From contig JASHOS010000043.1 in assembly GCA_030040995.1 (NCBI GenBank), positions 1 to 64,000 of the forward strand: a DNA stretch of 64,000 nucleotides, given 5' to 3'. The translations under genes were made by a program, and so were the position numbers. The notes below the pieces were generated by a model, which ran no database searches, was not told the origin of the DNA, and saw only the letters and a program-made list of their open reading frames with translations. The DNA comes from Terriglobia bacterium (GTDB lineage Bacteria; Acidobacteriota; Terriglobia; UBA7540). This document shows, piece by piece, positions 26,407-35,220 of the stretch; positions within the stretch are counted from its first letter, which is position 1; the number at the start of each line of letters is the position of its first letter.

Positions 26407-27345
26407 TCACTGAGCGCCACCGGACAAGGCGCTTCTCGGGGCGTTCAACTGCACACAGGCATGAAACTCAATCTGCGCATCCACGGCTCTGCCCATTTTC
26501 TCGTAAGCTTCGCCCAAGGCGCAGTGTATGCTCGAAGCCGCGGGATTCTCGCGCAAGGCGAGAGCGAGCTCGCCGGCCGCTTTTTCTGTCCAGCCGCGGG
26601 CGAGAAACACGCGCCCCATACCCTCATGGGCCTGGTAGCCCCCAGGCTCTAATTTTGTGGCCGCGGCAAAAAACTGCTCGGCGCCATCAGCATCGCCTGC
26701 CCCAAGTTCAGCTTCGCCGGCCAGCCAGTATGGATCGTAAAGCCGCGGATTAATTTGAATCGCCTGTTTGAGCTGTTCCAGGGACGCGCTGAAATCTCCC
26801 TCCCGTTCTTCGATGCGGCCCAGGTAGAAATGGGGGAAATATTCCTGTGGGGCGAGAGACGCGGCAGTTTGGAATTGCTGCCTGGCGAGGTCAATCCGGC
26901 TCAGCCGCTGGTAAACGCGGCCGAGCAGCAGAGCCCCTTCCGCGTCCCGCGGCTCCACGCGCAGGTAAGTTTCGAGCGACTGAGCGGCGTCGCGCAGGTG
27001 TCCCGATTGAAAATCCACGAGGCCCAGTTCGTAGTATCCCTTCGGAACTGTGGCGTCTAGCTCAATCGACTGCCGCAGGTCGCGACGAGCCTGTTCGCTC
27101 GCCCCCTGCTGGAATTCGATCATCCCGAGCAGAAGATAAAGCCCGGCAGATTTTGGATATTGTCCCACCGCCAGCCGGGCGAGCTCGAGGGCACTTGCGA
27201 CCCGGCCGGCATTAAGCTCGGTCTGGATATGCTGCCGTAAGCTCTCCTCAGCATCCTGAGCTTTTGCGCGGGCATTTTGGAACAGGCAAAACGCGAAGAA
27301 AGCGGCAACGAAAACTGTCAAACCGGGTGGGCGTTGCGCTTGCAC
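26407..27345 (-). CDS. Exported TPR-repeat protein
   Basis: A 312-residue protein with a signal peptide (TVFVAAFFAFCLFQNARAKAQ) followed by about eight tetratricopeptide repeats (for example YYELGLVDFQSGHLRDAAQ, AEGALLLGRVYQRLSRIDLA, ALGEAYEKMGRAVDAQIEFH). TPR arrays make protein-binding superhelices. The location should be periplasmic. It is the first gene of the minus-strand set TPR, DUF4097-like, HExxH protein. Its partner is unknown. Confidence 0.88.
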   Translation of the reverse strand: MQAQRPPGLTVFVAAFFAFCLFQNARAKAQDAEESLRQHIQTELNAGRVASALELARLAVGQYPKSAGLYLLLGMIEFQQGASEQARRDLRQSIELDATVPKGYYELGLVDFQSGHLRDAAQSLETYLRVEPRDAEGALLLGRVYQRLSRIDLARQQFQTAASLAPQEYFPHFYLGRIEEREGDFSASLEQLKQAIQINPRLYDPYWLAGEAELGAGDADGAEQFFAAATKLEPGGYQAHEGMGRVFLARGWTEKAAGELALALRENPAASSIHCALGEAYEKMGRAVDAQIEFHACVQLNAPRSALSGGAQ

Positions 27346-27898
27346 AACCCGATGTTATGCTCGCCAGAAAGCTGAAGTCAAACAGAGTCCAACCCGGCCT
27401 GGTGCGCCAAAACGATTACCCGCGAGACCCATAATCCGGCGATAACACCGGCCGAACATGGGACGGCCCACCAGACGTGTGGTCGTACCCCTCCGGGGCA
27501 TCTACCTTGGAGGCAACCGGCGTTAGGGGTAGAGCTTGCCTTACCTTCATTGCTTTTCGGGGCCCGGTAGGGGGGACGGCAAGCCGTTCCCCCTACATCA
27601 CGTTCGGTTACAGACGGATTAGCTCGCCCATTTTGCGCTAGACTTGTTTGCAAGGGGAGATAGGGTTCGTGGCGCCGCCGTCCTGTCGGCCAATGCCGGT
27701 CCCGCTTGGTGGGACCGGCGCTACATCAGTTCCGAGCCAGAAACTGGGGATTACGATTTTTTTACGTAATGTGCTTGACAGAAACTGTGCAGTAGGATAA
27801 ATCTGCGATGAAATACTTTATGTCTGCTTGACCTACCGTCACGATTCAGGGGCAGGTGGAACTTTAGAGCTCAGCAACCCTGAGCCGGGAGGATACAG
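27346..27898. other. Divergent intergenic region with repeats and a likely promoter
   Basis: Between the minus-strand TPR operon and the plus-strand charged-protein gene. It carries a tight palindrome at 27567-27596 (GTAGGGGGGACGGC with GCCGTTCCCCCTAC), related GC-rich fragments at 27480-27535, and a GGTCCCGC..GGGACC palindrome near 27695-27715. No ORF of substance; a promoter-like sequence is listed separately. Confidence 0.5.
27775..27803 (+). promoter_or_regulatory. Possible sigma-70-type promoter
   Basis: A perfect TTGACA (27775-27780), a 17-base spacer and TAAATC (27798-27803) precede the charged-protein gene by about 95 bases, in a local AT-rich stretch. The -10 match is weak. A tiny ORF (MKYFMSA, 27808-27831) lies in the presumed leader. 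Confidence 0.4.
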
Positions 27899-28372
27899 AT
27901 GCTGTTCGACGATGAGAAGGAGCCGAACGACGATATTGACGAGTACGGGGACGAGTTATCTTCTGAAGAGGAAGAGGATGAAAATGGAGTTGAAGGCGAA
28001 GGGGAAGGTGAAGGCGAAGGCGAAGAGGAAGTCTCTTTCGAGGCTGAAACTGAAGAGATAAGGCCGCAGCATCCTCTTCCCTCAGAAGCGCCCGAAGCTG
28101 CTGATGCCGGGGCTCCAGCGACGCCTCCACGGGCGCGTCCCGCAAGGCCGAAGGCGGCCGCGAGATCCTCAGCGCAGAAGGCAGCGGGCAGGCCCGCCGC
28201 CAGAGCTCGCAAGCCTCCCACCCGGACCTCGAAGGCGAAGAAGGCGGGCAAAGCCAAGCCGAAAAGAGCGGCTGTAAAGGCTGGAAGTTCCCGAGCCGCC
28301 GCCCGGAAGCCTGCCTCGAAGAAGAAGAGCGCGCCGAAGAAGAGTGCGCCCAAAAAGAAATCCCGCCGGTGA
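27899..28372 (+). CDS. Charge-bipolar, histone H1-like C-terminal domain protein
   Basis: A 157-residue protein split by charge. Residues 1-55 are strongly acidic (DDEKEPNDDIDEYGDEL and runs of Glu/Gly), and residues 75-157 are Lys/Arg/Ala/Pro-rich with SAPKK-like repeats (KKKSAPKKSAPKKKSRR). The basic tail resembles eukaryotic H1 tails and bacterial AlgP/HctB-like nucleoid proteins, so DNA or RNA binding is likely; the acidic head may self-inhibit or contact basic partners. The DNA behind the Glu/Gly run (about 27992-28029) is a GAAGGC/GAAGGT microsatellite that could vary in length. It starts with ATG after GGGAGG. A HipA-like kinase gene follows 75 bases on. Confidence 0.75.
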   Translation: MLFDDEKEPNDDIDEYGDELSSEEEEDENGVEGEGEGEGEGEEEVSFEAETEEIRPQHPLPSEAPEAADAGAPATPPRARPARPKAAARSSAQKAAGRPAARARKPPTRTSKAKKAGKAKPKRAAVKAGSSRAAARKPASKKKSAPKKSAPKKKSRR

Positions 28373-28447
28373 GCATGAACTGCTGGCAGGGTTCAGCGTC
28401 TTTTGGGACGTGAGAGTCGAGGTGTCTGAGTCTACCGGAGGCCGGAT

Positions 28448-29314
28448 TTGGCAGAGGTTTGCGCGCAAAAGAGCGAACCAGGGCCTAGGACCTCCCACGA
28501 TGCCATTCAAAGCACCGCGAGGCTTAGGGCGGTCGAGTTGGTGCGGCGGATGCGCGGGGGCTCGCAGCCCTGGCTGGTACGTTGCGACGACGGGCAGTGC
28601 TATGTTGTAAAGTTTCAGAACAATCCCCAACATGTCCGCGTGCTTGCCAACGAGCTGCTGGCAGGGCGATTGGCTCAGCTCATCAACCTTCCGGCAGCGG
28701 CGTGTGCTATTGTGGATGTCCCCGCATACCTGGTGAGCCTTAGCCGCAACGGCTGGCTGGAGGGTGAGGTGCGGCCCTGTGCTGGCCTTCATTTCGGCTC
28801 GCGCTTTGTGGGCGATCCAGAAAAGGCTTTCGTGGTTGATTTCCTTCCCAGCCGCTTGTTGCGCGCCGTGCGCAACCTTCGGGCCGCCTTTCTTGGGGGT
28901 TTTGCCTTCGATAAATGGACCTGCAACTGCGACGGCAGACAAGTCGTGTTTTGCCGTACGACTTCCGGCGAGGGAACAGGATACCACGCTCTTCTTATCG
29001 ATCAGGGATTTTGTTTCAATGACGGGGATTGGAGCTTTCCCGAAAGCGCGGCCCGGAACTTTTATCCACGCCGGCTGGTGTATGAATGCGTGCAAGGGCT
29101 CGAGTTCTTCGAGCCTTATCTTTCCGCTATTGAAAATCTGCAGATTTCGTGCCTGGCCGCATGCGCGCAGGAAATCCCTCCTGAATGGTGCGGGGGCAAG
29201 CCGGAAAAACTGGATCGGCTCGTTGAAGAGCTTTTCGAGCGGCGGAAAAGAGTGCGGCAATCGGTCATTGACGCCAAGAACAGCGAACTGAAGCCATTCC
29301 CGAATTGGAGATAA
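28448..29314 (+). CDS. HipA-like kinase domain protein
   Basis: A 288-residue protein of the small HipA-like kinase group. The glycine/nucleotide loop is RMRGGSQPWLVRCDDG. The lysine lies in CYVVKFQNNPQHVRVLANEL, the catalytic loop reads FDKWTCNCDGRQ (Asn, Asp and Arg spaced as in HipA), and the metal-binding Asp is in LLIDQGFCFN. The HipB-like N-terminal regions of full HipA toxins are absent. Start TTG 28448 after CCGGAGG. HipA phosphorylates glutamyl-tRNA synthetase; the substrate of this group is not known. The next gene encodes a DUF3037 protein, a frequent neighbour of this kinase type. Confidence 0.85.
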   Translation: MAEVCAQKSEPGPRTSHDAIQSTARLRAVELVRRMRGGSQPWLVRCDDGQCYVVKFQNNPQHVRVLANELLAGRLAQLINLPAAACAIVDVPAYLVSLSRNGWLEGEVRPCAGLHFGSRFVGDPEKAFVVDFLPSRLLRAVRNLRAAFLGGFAFDKWTCNCDGRQVVFCRTTSGEGTGYHALLIDQGFCFNDGDWSFPESAARNFYPRRLVYECVQGLEFFEPYLSAIENLQISCLAACAQEIPPEWCGGKPEKLDRLVEELFERRKRVRQSVIDAKNSELKPFPNWR

Positions 29315-29367
29315 AGTGAATTCTTGCGGCCCGCCACTATTGCTGAGGCGGTGTAAACCTTCGTGCC

Positions 29368-30162
29368 ATGTTGCAACTCAACCGGCTTAAACAGTGCTCG
29401 TATTTTCTGCTGCGCTACGCGCCCAACCCTTTGCGTGAGGATGGATTAAACATTGGAGTACTGTTGCATTGCCCGGAAGAGAAGTACCTGGGCTGCATGA
29501 TTACCAACAGCTTCAACCGGATCAAACGCTTTGACGTGCGGGCAGACCGCGAGTTGTTTGGCGCGTTGCAGAGCGACTTTGAGGAACAAATCGAAAAACG
29601 CGAAGACGATCAGGAAGACTACTTGCGGGAATTGAGCGAATCGTTGTCCAATGCGATCCGCTTGGACGGGCCGCGCGCCTTGCTCCTGGCTGAGCCGCAG
29701 GCGGAGATCGAGGACGTTTTCGCGCGATCGGTGGGCCTTGAGCTTGCCCAGGCGCCGCCGCGGGACACACGCCTCAGGATTAAACAGCGGCTCACAGCCG
29801 CCCTGGCGCATGCAGGGGTGTGGGAACGGCTGGAGAAGAAAATTCCGGCGGAGCGGTGGACCCAGCCGGGAGACCCGTTCACGTTCGATTACGGCTACAA
29901 ACCGGATGGGCTGATTAAGCTCATTCATGCGGTTTCTTTGAAGCGGGATATACAACTGGCGAAAACATTAGTTTACACGCTCGACTCTGTCCGCCGGCGC
30001 GAACCCGCAGAACTCACCGCCGTCGTGGAAAGCCTGCCTGAGAGCCAGGATGCCGTTAGCCGCGCCACGCGGAACATACTGCTGGAAGGACGGATTTCAC
30101 TTCAGCCGTTGGCGGGCATCCAGGAGTTTGGCCAATCCATTGGGCGGGAACTGCATGTTTAG
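29368..30162 (+). CDS. DUF3037 domain protein
   Basis: A 264-residue cytoplasmic protein matching DUF3037: FLLRYAPNPLREDGLNIGVLLHCPEEKYLG near the N-terminus and a helical middle and end. Function unknown. Such genes commonly sit next to HipA-like kinase genes, as here at 53 bases distance, so the two probably act together; whether as toxin and antidote or as kinase and substrate cannot be seen. No HipB-type HTH gene is present. Confidence 0.88.
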   Translation: MLQLNRLKQCSYFLLRYAPNPLREDGLNIGVLLHCPEEKYLGCMITNSFNRIKRFDVRADRELFGALQSDFEEQIEKREDDQEDYLRELSESLSNAIRLDGPRALLLAEPQAEIEDVFARSVGLELAQAPPRDTRLRIKQRLTAALAHAGVWERLEKKIPAERWTQPGDPFTFDYGYKPDGLIKLIHAVSLKRDIQLAKTLVYTLDSVRRREPAELTAVVESLPESQDAVSRATRNILLEGRISLQPLAGIQEFGQSIGRELHV

Positions 30163-30640
30163 CTCGCCGCCCGAGAGCTTGTCGCAATAATATGTCGCAG
30201 CTTGTCATGCCTTACTCGATGACCTTCAGCCGGAAGTATGAGTCCGGGGAGCTTCCTGCTTCTTCCCTCCGCATCCGATATCCAGCACGATCATAGAGCC
30301 GAGAACAACCATTCTGGGCGTACGGGTAGCCACGGTCAATTCGTTTTTTGAATTGGCTGTGGGCCTGTTTTGGGAAGCCGAGCCCACGGCGAGGGAAATC
30401 GCTCGCCGTCGCTACCCCTTGCCAACGTCAATTCGATCCGCAGATTTGATCGGGTCCGGATTCTTTTTCTGCGAAATCTGCGTAATCTGCGGATTCACTT
30501 CGCGCGGCGCCGTAGCGCAGGAAAAGCTGTTCGGCTAGACTAGAAATTCCGGCAAGCTTGAGGGCTACACCGAGAGCATCTCTTTCGCTGGCGCAGAGGG
30601 CCAGATCTCGGAACCTCAATCGGGCCGAACGGAGGATTCT
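30163..30640. other. Intergenic region with two repeat families
   Basis: A palindromic set around GTAGCCACGG..GCCGTGGGC..GCCCACGGCGAGG..CGTCGCTACC lies at about 30327-30418. A hairpin of the ATCCGCAGATT/AATCTGCGGAT family lies at 30435-30495. No gene recognised. Confidence 0.55.
30435..30495. repeat. ATCCGCAGATT..AATCTGCGGAT palindromic repeat
   Basis: GATCCGCAGATTT (30435-30447) faces TGCGAAATCTGCGTAATCTGCGGATT (30469-30494, written here by position; core AAATCTGCGTAATCTGCGG). Same family as 50053-50140, 51911-51996, 56722-56760, 57124-57207 and 63593-63622. Confidence 0.75.
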
Positions 30641-32194
30641 ATGAAGTTGCCTGAATTTAAGAATGAGCCGCTCAGCGATTTTAAAGGCAATGCCGCGCAT
30701 CGAGCTGGCATGGAGAAGGCACTCGAAACGGTAAGGGGTGAATTGGGGCGCGAGTACGGCGTGGTCATTGCAGGCGAGCGCATCAAGACTCCTGAGAAGT
30801 TCACATCCACCAACCCGGCGCAGCCGCAGCAGGCGGTGGGCGTTTTCTCAAAGGCGGATGAAAAACTGGCTGAAAAGGCGATCCAGGCGGCGGATGCTGC
30901 TTTCAAGAGTTGGAGTCAACTGCCGGCTGAGGCGCGGGTTAAGGTGGTAGCCCGTACGGCGGAGATTTTGCGCGACCGGAAGTTCTATTATGCCGCGTGG
31001 ATGACGTACGAAGTGGGCAAGAACTGGGCGGAAGCGGACGCGGACGTGGCTGAGGCAATCGATTTCTGCGAATACTACGCTCGCGAGATGCTCCGGTTCG
31101 ATGGACCTCAGCCGGTTGTTCCCATGCCCGGCGAACGCAACTACCTTCGTTACATCCCTTTGGGTGTTGGAGTGGTGATTCCGCCCTGGAATTTCCCGCT
31201 GGCCATCACAACGGGAATCACAAGCGCCACCATTGTGACCGGAAACACCGCAGTGTTGAAGCCTTCCAGCGATTCACCGACGATTGCCTATAAGTTCCTG
31301 GAGGCGCTTGAGGAGGCAGGTATGCCTCCGGGGGTGGTGAATTTCATCCCCGGACCAGGCGGCGCGGTGGGTGATTTTCTAGTGAGACATCCGCGGACGC
31401 GCTTCGTGGCCTTCACCGGCTCCAAAGATGTGGGTCTCGGGATCAATGAGTTGGCAGCGAAGCGCGCGCCCGGACAACTCTGGATCAAGCGGGTGATTGC
31501 CGAGATGGGAGGCAAGGATTCAATTGTTGTCGATAGTGACTCTGATCTTGACGCTGCCGCCGACGGCGTCGCCGCTGCGAGCTTTGGCTATCAGGGCCAA
31601 AAGTGCTCGGCGTGCTCGCGCGCCATCGTAGTGGAAAAGGTTTACGATGCTTTTCTTGAAAAGCTGCGCGCCCGCGTGGCGCGAATTAAGGTGTCTGACC
31701 CCGCCGCGCCGGACTCCGATATGGGGCCCGTGATCAATGCCAAAGCTCAACAGCAAATCTTGAATTACATCGAGGCGGGCAAAAAGGACGGTCGCCTTGT
31801 GATGGGCGGCGAAGCGTCAGGGCCGGGCTATTTTATTCAGCCAACGGTCATTGCGGACGTGCCGCCAAAGGGTAAAATCGCTCAGGAAGAAATTTTTGGG
31901 CCGGTGCTTGCCGTCATTAAGGCAAAGGATTTCGACGAAGCTCTCGAGGTGGCTAACAACACCGAGTACGGGCTGACGGGGGCCGTTTATACGAAGAATC
32001 GGCAGAAGCTCGATCGCGCCGAGCGCGAATTCCATGTCGGCAACCTTTATTTCAACCGCAAATGCACGGGCGCTATGGTGGGTGCGCATCCATTTGGCGG
32101 TTTCAATATGTCGGGCACCGATTCCAAGGTCGGCGGGAGGGACTATCTTTTGCTCTTCCTGCAAGGAAAGTCGTTAGCTGAAAAAGTTTCGTAG
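30641..32194 (+). CDS. L-glutamate gamma-semialdehyde (1-pyrroline-5-carboxylate) dehydrogenase
   Basis: A 517-residue aldehyde dehydrogenase of the PruA/RocA type that oxidises glutamate gamma-semialdehyde to glutamate with NAD, the last step of proline and arginine breakdown. Visible features: family N-terminus (EFKNEPLSDFKG), PPWNFPLA cofactor segment, FTGSKDVG, catalytic Glu in AEMGGKDS and catalytic Cys in GQKCSACSRA. The alternative proline-dehydrogenase domain of bifunctional PutA is absent and no separate PRODH gene is adjacent. The TAG stop at 32192-32194 falls inside the GTAGCG end of a palindromic repeat. The APC permease gene follows. Confidence 0.94.
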   Translation: MKLPEFKNEPLSDFKGNAAHRAGMEKALETVRGELGREYGVVIAGERIKTPEKFTSTNPAQPQQAVGVFSKADEKLAEKAIQAADAAFKSWSQLPAEARVKVVARTAEILRDRKFYYAAWMTYEVGKNWAEADADVAEAIDFCEYYAREMLRFDGPQPVVPMPGERNYLRYIPLGVGVVIPPWNFPLAITTGITSATIVTGNTAVLKPSSDSPTIAYKFLEALEEAGMPPGVVNFIPGPGGAVGDFLVRHPRTRFVAFTGSKDVGLGINELAAKRAPGQLWIKRVIAEMGGKDSIVVDSDSDLDAAADGVAAASFGYQGQKCSACSRAIVVEKVYDAFLEKLRARVARIKVSDPAAPDSDMGPVINAKAQQQILNYIEAGKKDGRLVMGGEASGPGYFIQPTVIADVPPKGKIAQEEIFGPVLAVIKAKDFDEALEVANNTEYGLTGAVYTKNRQKLDRAEREFHVGNLYFNRKCTGAMVGAHPFGGFNMSGTDSKVGGRDYLLLFLQGKSLAEKVS

Positions 32195-32327
32195 CGCCGG
32201 GCTTTGGCCCGGCAGGTGCCGACCTAAAGGTCGGCGCTACGGGATATCAAGAGGGAAACCCCTGACCCAAGGCTTTCGCCCTGGGCTTTGATATTTCGGC
32301 CCTTCGGGCCTTATCTGGCCAGACACG
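32191..32327. repeat. Two palindromic repeats behind the dehydrogenase gene
   Basis: 32191-32240: GTAGCGCCG pairs with CGGCGCTAC, with inner palindromes GGGC..GCCC and CCGACC..GGTCGG. 32262-32327: CCCTGACCCAAGGC..GCCCTGGGCTTTGATATTTCGGCCC, a copy of the GGGCCGAAATATCA family. The first one overlaps the end of the coding region and could act as transcription end. Confidence 0.65.
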
Positions 32328-32363
32328 AATCGGTGCTACCCGCATCGTCCGTGGACCGCACGA

Positions 32364-33887
32364 ATGCCTGAAGCCACCTCTCCTGCTCTCCGCAGCTCCG
32401 CTGACGCTCCTGATACGGAATTCGTTCGTGGACTAAGTTTGTTTGACTCGGTCATGGTGGTGATCGGCATCATGATCGGATCGGGAATTTTCATCGTCCC
32501 GGCCGATATGGGGCGTAAAATCGGCAGCCCGGGATGGCTGCTGGTTGCATGGCTGGTCACGGGGGTCCTAACCATTGCGGCGTCGCTCTCTTACGGTGAG
32601 CTGGCCTCCATGATGCCGCGCGCCGGTGGAATGTACGTCTACCTGCGCGAGGCTTATTCGCCAGTCTTTGGGTTTCTCTACGGCTGGACGTTGTTCACGG
32701 TAGTGCAGACGGGCACCATTGCTGCTGTGGCCGTGGCGTTTGCGATCTTCACCGGAGTCCTATGGCCCGGCGTTTCCCAGAGCATATACCTGATTCACCC
32801 CGTTCACGTCTCCCCCAATTACGCTGTTTCGCTCTCCAGTGCGCAACTTCTGGCAATACTCGTCATCATTCTGCTCACGTGGACCAACAGCCGCGGCCTC
32901 GAATACGGCAAGAAAGTCCAGAACACCTTTACCCTGGCAAAGACAGCCGCCCTCCTCGCGCTCATCGTCGTAGGGGTTTGGCTGGGCCGGAACACGCGGG
33001 CCATCACCGCGAACTTTCACCATTTATGGAGTTTTAGCGGGTACGTCCCGCTGAAGAGCGGACTCGAAGCCACGAGCGCTGTTGGGTTGTTCGTGGCAAT
33101 TTGCGTCTCTCAGTCGGGATCGCTCTTTTCCGCCGACTCCTGGCACGATATCACCTTTGCGGCCGGAGAAGTGAAGGACCCAAGGCGCACTTTGCCGCGG
33201 GCGCTGGCGGTGGGTGTGATTATGGTGATTGTGTTCTACCTGCTGGCAAACGTGGCGTATCTCTCGACGCTTCCGCTTTCAGCGATCCAACGCGCCCCCT
33301 CCGACCGCGTCGCTACCGCGGTGTTGCAGGCGGTTTATCCAGGCGCAGGCAGGGCGCTGATGGCCGCCGCCATCATGATCTCTACCTTCGGATGCGTAAA
33401 CAGCCTGGTGCTGGCCGGTCCGCGCGCTTACTATGCCATGGCTCGCGATGGGCTGTTCTTTCGCCGGGCGGCGAAGCTCAATCCGGCCAAAGTTCCCGGA
33501 TGGTCGCTCTGGATTCAGGGAGTCTGGGCGGCTTGCCTGGTGCTGCCCCGAACGTACAATTCCGCGACGAGACAGTATGGAAGCCTTTACAATAACCTGC
33601 TGGATTACGTGATTTCCGCCGCGCTCATCTTCTACATCCTCACGATTGCGGGACTCTTCCGCTTGCGGCGCATCAGGCCCGGAGCGGAGCGCCCTTACAA
33701 AGCTCTTGGCTATCCGGTGGTTCCGGCATTGTATATTGTGGGCGCGACGGTAATCGTTCTGGTGCTTTTCGCCTACCGGCCATCGACCACTTGGCCCGGA
33801 TTGCTGATCGTGATCTGCGGTTTGCCCATCTACGCATGTTTGGCGGTCTCCGGGCGCAAGAATCGCTCGAGCGTAGACGACAAGTAG
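32364..33887 (+). CDS. APC-superfamily amino acid permease
   Basis: A 507-residue inner-membrane transporter with about 12 helices. It opens with SLFDSVMVVIGIMIGSGIFIVP, the helix-1 GSGIF motif of the APC (amino acid-polyamine-organocation) superfamily, followed by GELASMMPRAGGMYVYLREA and ending in a charged tail (SGRKNRSSVDDK). Likely imports amino acids by cation symport or exchange; the substrate is not visible. It lies behind the P5C dehydrogenase gene, so a glutamate/proline/arginine-type substrate is plausible. The 169-base gap contains repeats, so co-transcription is uncertain. Confidence 0.92.
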   Translation: MPEATSPALRSSADAPDTEFVRGLSLFDSVMVVIGIMIGSGIFIVPADMGRKIGSPGWLLVAWLVTGVLTIAASLSYGELASMMPRAGGMYVYLREAYSPVFGFLYGWTLFTVVQTGTIAAVAVAFAIFTGVLWPGVSQSIYLIHPVHVSPNYAVSLSSAQLLAILVIILLTWTNSRGLEYGKKVQNTFTLAKTAALLALIVVGVWLGRNTRAITANFHHLWSFSGYVPLKSGLEATSAVGLFVAICVSQSGSLFSADSWHDITFAAGEVKDPRRTLPRALAVGVIMVIVFYLLANVAYLSTLPLSAIQRAPSDRVATAVLQAVYPGAGRALMAAAIMISTFGCVNSLVLAGPRAYYAMARDGLFFRRAAKLNPAKVPGWSLWIQGVWAACLVLPRTYNSATRQYGSLYNNLLDYVISAALIFYILTIAGLFRLRRIRPGAERPYKALGYPVVPALYIVGATVIVLVLFAYRPSTTWPGLLIVICGLPIYACLAVSGRKNRSSVDDK

Positions 33888-34205
33888 CAAGCAGCTAAGC
33901 GCGGCCTTGCGGCCGCAACCAAACCTGCGCGAAGCCGCTACCCTCTTCCTCGGGAGAGGGTGGACCGCGGCCGGCGCTTTCTCCAGCCGGCGCGGGCCGG
34001 GTGAGGGGCAATGAAGAACCTTGCAAAAAACAAGAAATCACGACCTTGCAATGCAGACCGCCGTCTTTGCGGTTTGCGGCTTTTCGCTCACCCAGCGAAC
34101 AAGCCGCGGACCGCAGAAGCGGAAGTGGGCGCTACACGGCCCAATCGCACAGACATCACAAAGCGATGTCTGCGCCACGCTGCCATTTCGCCGCTTCGCG
34201 GCTGA
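33888..34205. other. Convergent intergenic region with repeats
   Basis: Holds a full GGGAGAGGG..GGGTGAGGGG repeat (33896-34010), a diverged single-arm copy of the 11011 hairpin (34023-34053, AACAAG..CTTGCAATGCAG), a GCAGACC..GGTTTGC palindrome and CAGACATCAC..GTGATGTCTG-like arms (34143-34175). No gene. Confidence 0.55.
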
Positions 34206-35195
34206 TCAATAGAGTACTGGTCCTTCGTGGAGCTCACTCGTTCCGTTCTGCCAGACCGAATACCGCAGGCGGAATCCGGCGTTCATCGACGCATTCCCCA
34301 TCTCGCCGCGATCATTCATGGCGATCACGGCGCACTGGCCCTCCCGGTTTTTGGCGTCTGTTCTCACCATATGCCGGAGAATTTCTTCGCAAGCCTCTTG
34401 TGGTGAAGCCCCGCGCGCCATGACGCTAACGATAGAAACGCTCGTGCAGTAGTTGGTCATTAAGTCGCCGTCGCCGGTAGCGGAAGCGCCTCCCACATTG
34501 TCGTCGGCGTAGACGCCGCAGCCTACGAGCGACGAGTCTGCCACGCGCCCGGGAATCTTGAAGGCCAGCCCGGACGTGGAACATCCCGCCGCCATGTGGC
34601 CTTTGCCATCTGTAGCAACCATGCCAATGGTGTCGTGGTTTGCCGGAGATTTCAGCCAGAAGGTTTGCCGGTGAGGATCCGCTTTCCAATCCATCCATTT
34701 TTGCAGGGATGCGGGCGTCAATAGTTGCTGGGGCTGAAAGCCTAGCTTGAGCGCAAAAAGAAATGCTCCTTCGCCCGCCAAAGTGGTGTGGCTGGTCTTC
34801 TCAATCACCTGGCGAGCAACGGAAATGGGATTTTTAATCATATGGAGATTACAAACCGAGCCGGCCCGGTGGCGCGTGCCATCCATAATCGCGGCATCGA
34901 GTTCCACCACGCCGTCCGCGTTGGGCAAGCCTCCATAGCCCACCGTCATTATTTTGGGATCGTCTTCCACCACGTTGATGCCCTTTTCAACCGCGTCCAG
35001 CAAACTGCCTCCACTCTGAAAAACCTGAGACGCCCGCTCGTTGGCATTCTGGCCCCACTCCCAGGTGGTGAGAAGCACCAGCCCTGACGACGATGATTCC
35101 GATGTTGAAGCGGCGCGAGCGGGCAAGCTTGCGGCCGCGAGCGCCGCGCCTCCTGTCATCGACTTCATAAACTCCCTGCGATCCACTGGTTCCAT
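34206..35195 (-). CDS. N(4)-(beta-N-acetylglucosaminyl)-L-asparaginase / isoaspartyl peptidase family (Ntn hydrolase)
   Basis: A 329-residue Ntn-hydrolase of the glycosylasparaginase/isoaspartyl peptidase family. A Tat signal (DRREFMKSMTGGAALAAASL) predicts export. The precursor should cut itself before Thr189 in NHDTIGMVATDG, making this threonine the nucleophile; the substrate-binding segments GRVADSSLVGCGVYAD and GDGDLM follow as in glycosylasparaginase. It removes asparagine-linked sugars or isoaspartyl residues in the periplasm. It is preceded in the same orientation by an amino-acid permease gene 25 bases upstream, suggesting an operon that frees and imports amino acids. Confidence 0.92.
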   Translation of the reverse strand: MEPVDRREFMKSMTGGAALAAASLPARAASTSESSSSGLVLLTTWEWGQNANERASQVFQSGGSLLDAVEKGINVVEDDPKIMTVGYGGLPNADGVVELDAAIMDGTRHRAGSVCNLHMIKNPISVARQVIEKTSHTTLAGEGAFLFALKLGFQPQQLLTPASLQKWMDWKADPHRQTFWLKSPANHDTIGMVATDGKGHMAAGCSTSGLAFKIPGRVADSSLVGCGVYADDNVGGASATGDGDLMTNYCTSVSIVSVMARGASPQEACEEILRHMVRTDAKNREGQCAVIAMNDRGEMGNASMNAGFRLRYSVWQNGTSELHEGPVLY

Positions 35196-35220
35196 TGCGC
35201 TAAACCCTCCCTAACGCGAA

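Noticed and set aside
28169-29260. 363-residue open frame on the minus strand
   Set aside because: It lies opposite the HipA-like kinase and the charged-protein gene, both of which show family motifs and ribosome sites; composition is that of an antisense frame in GC-rich DNA.
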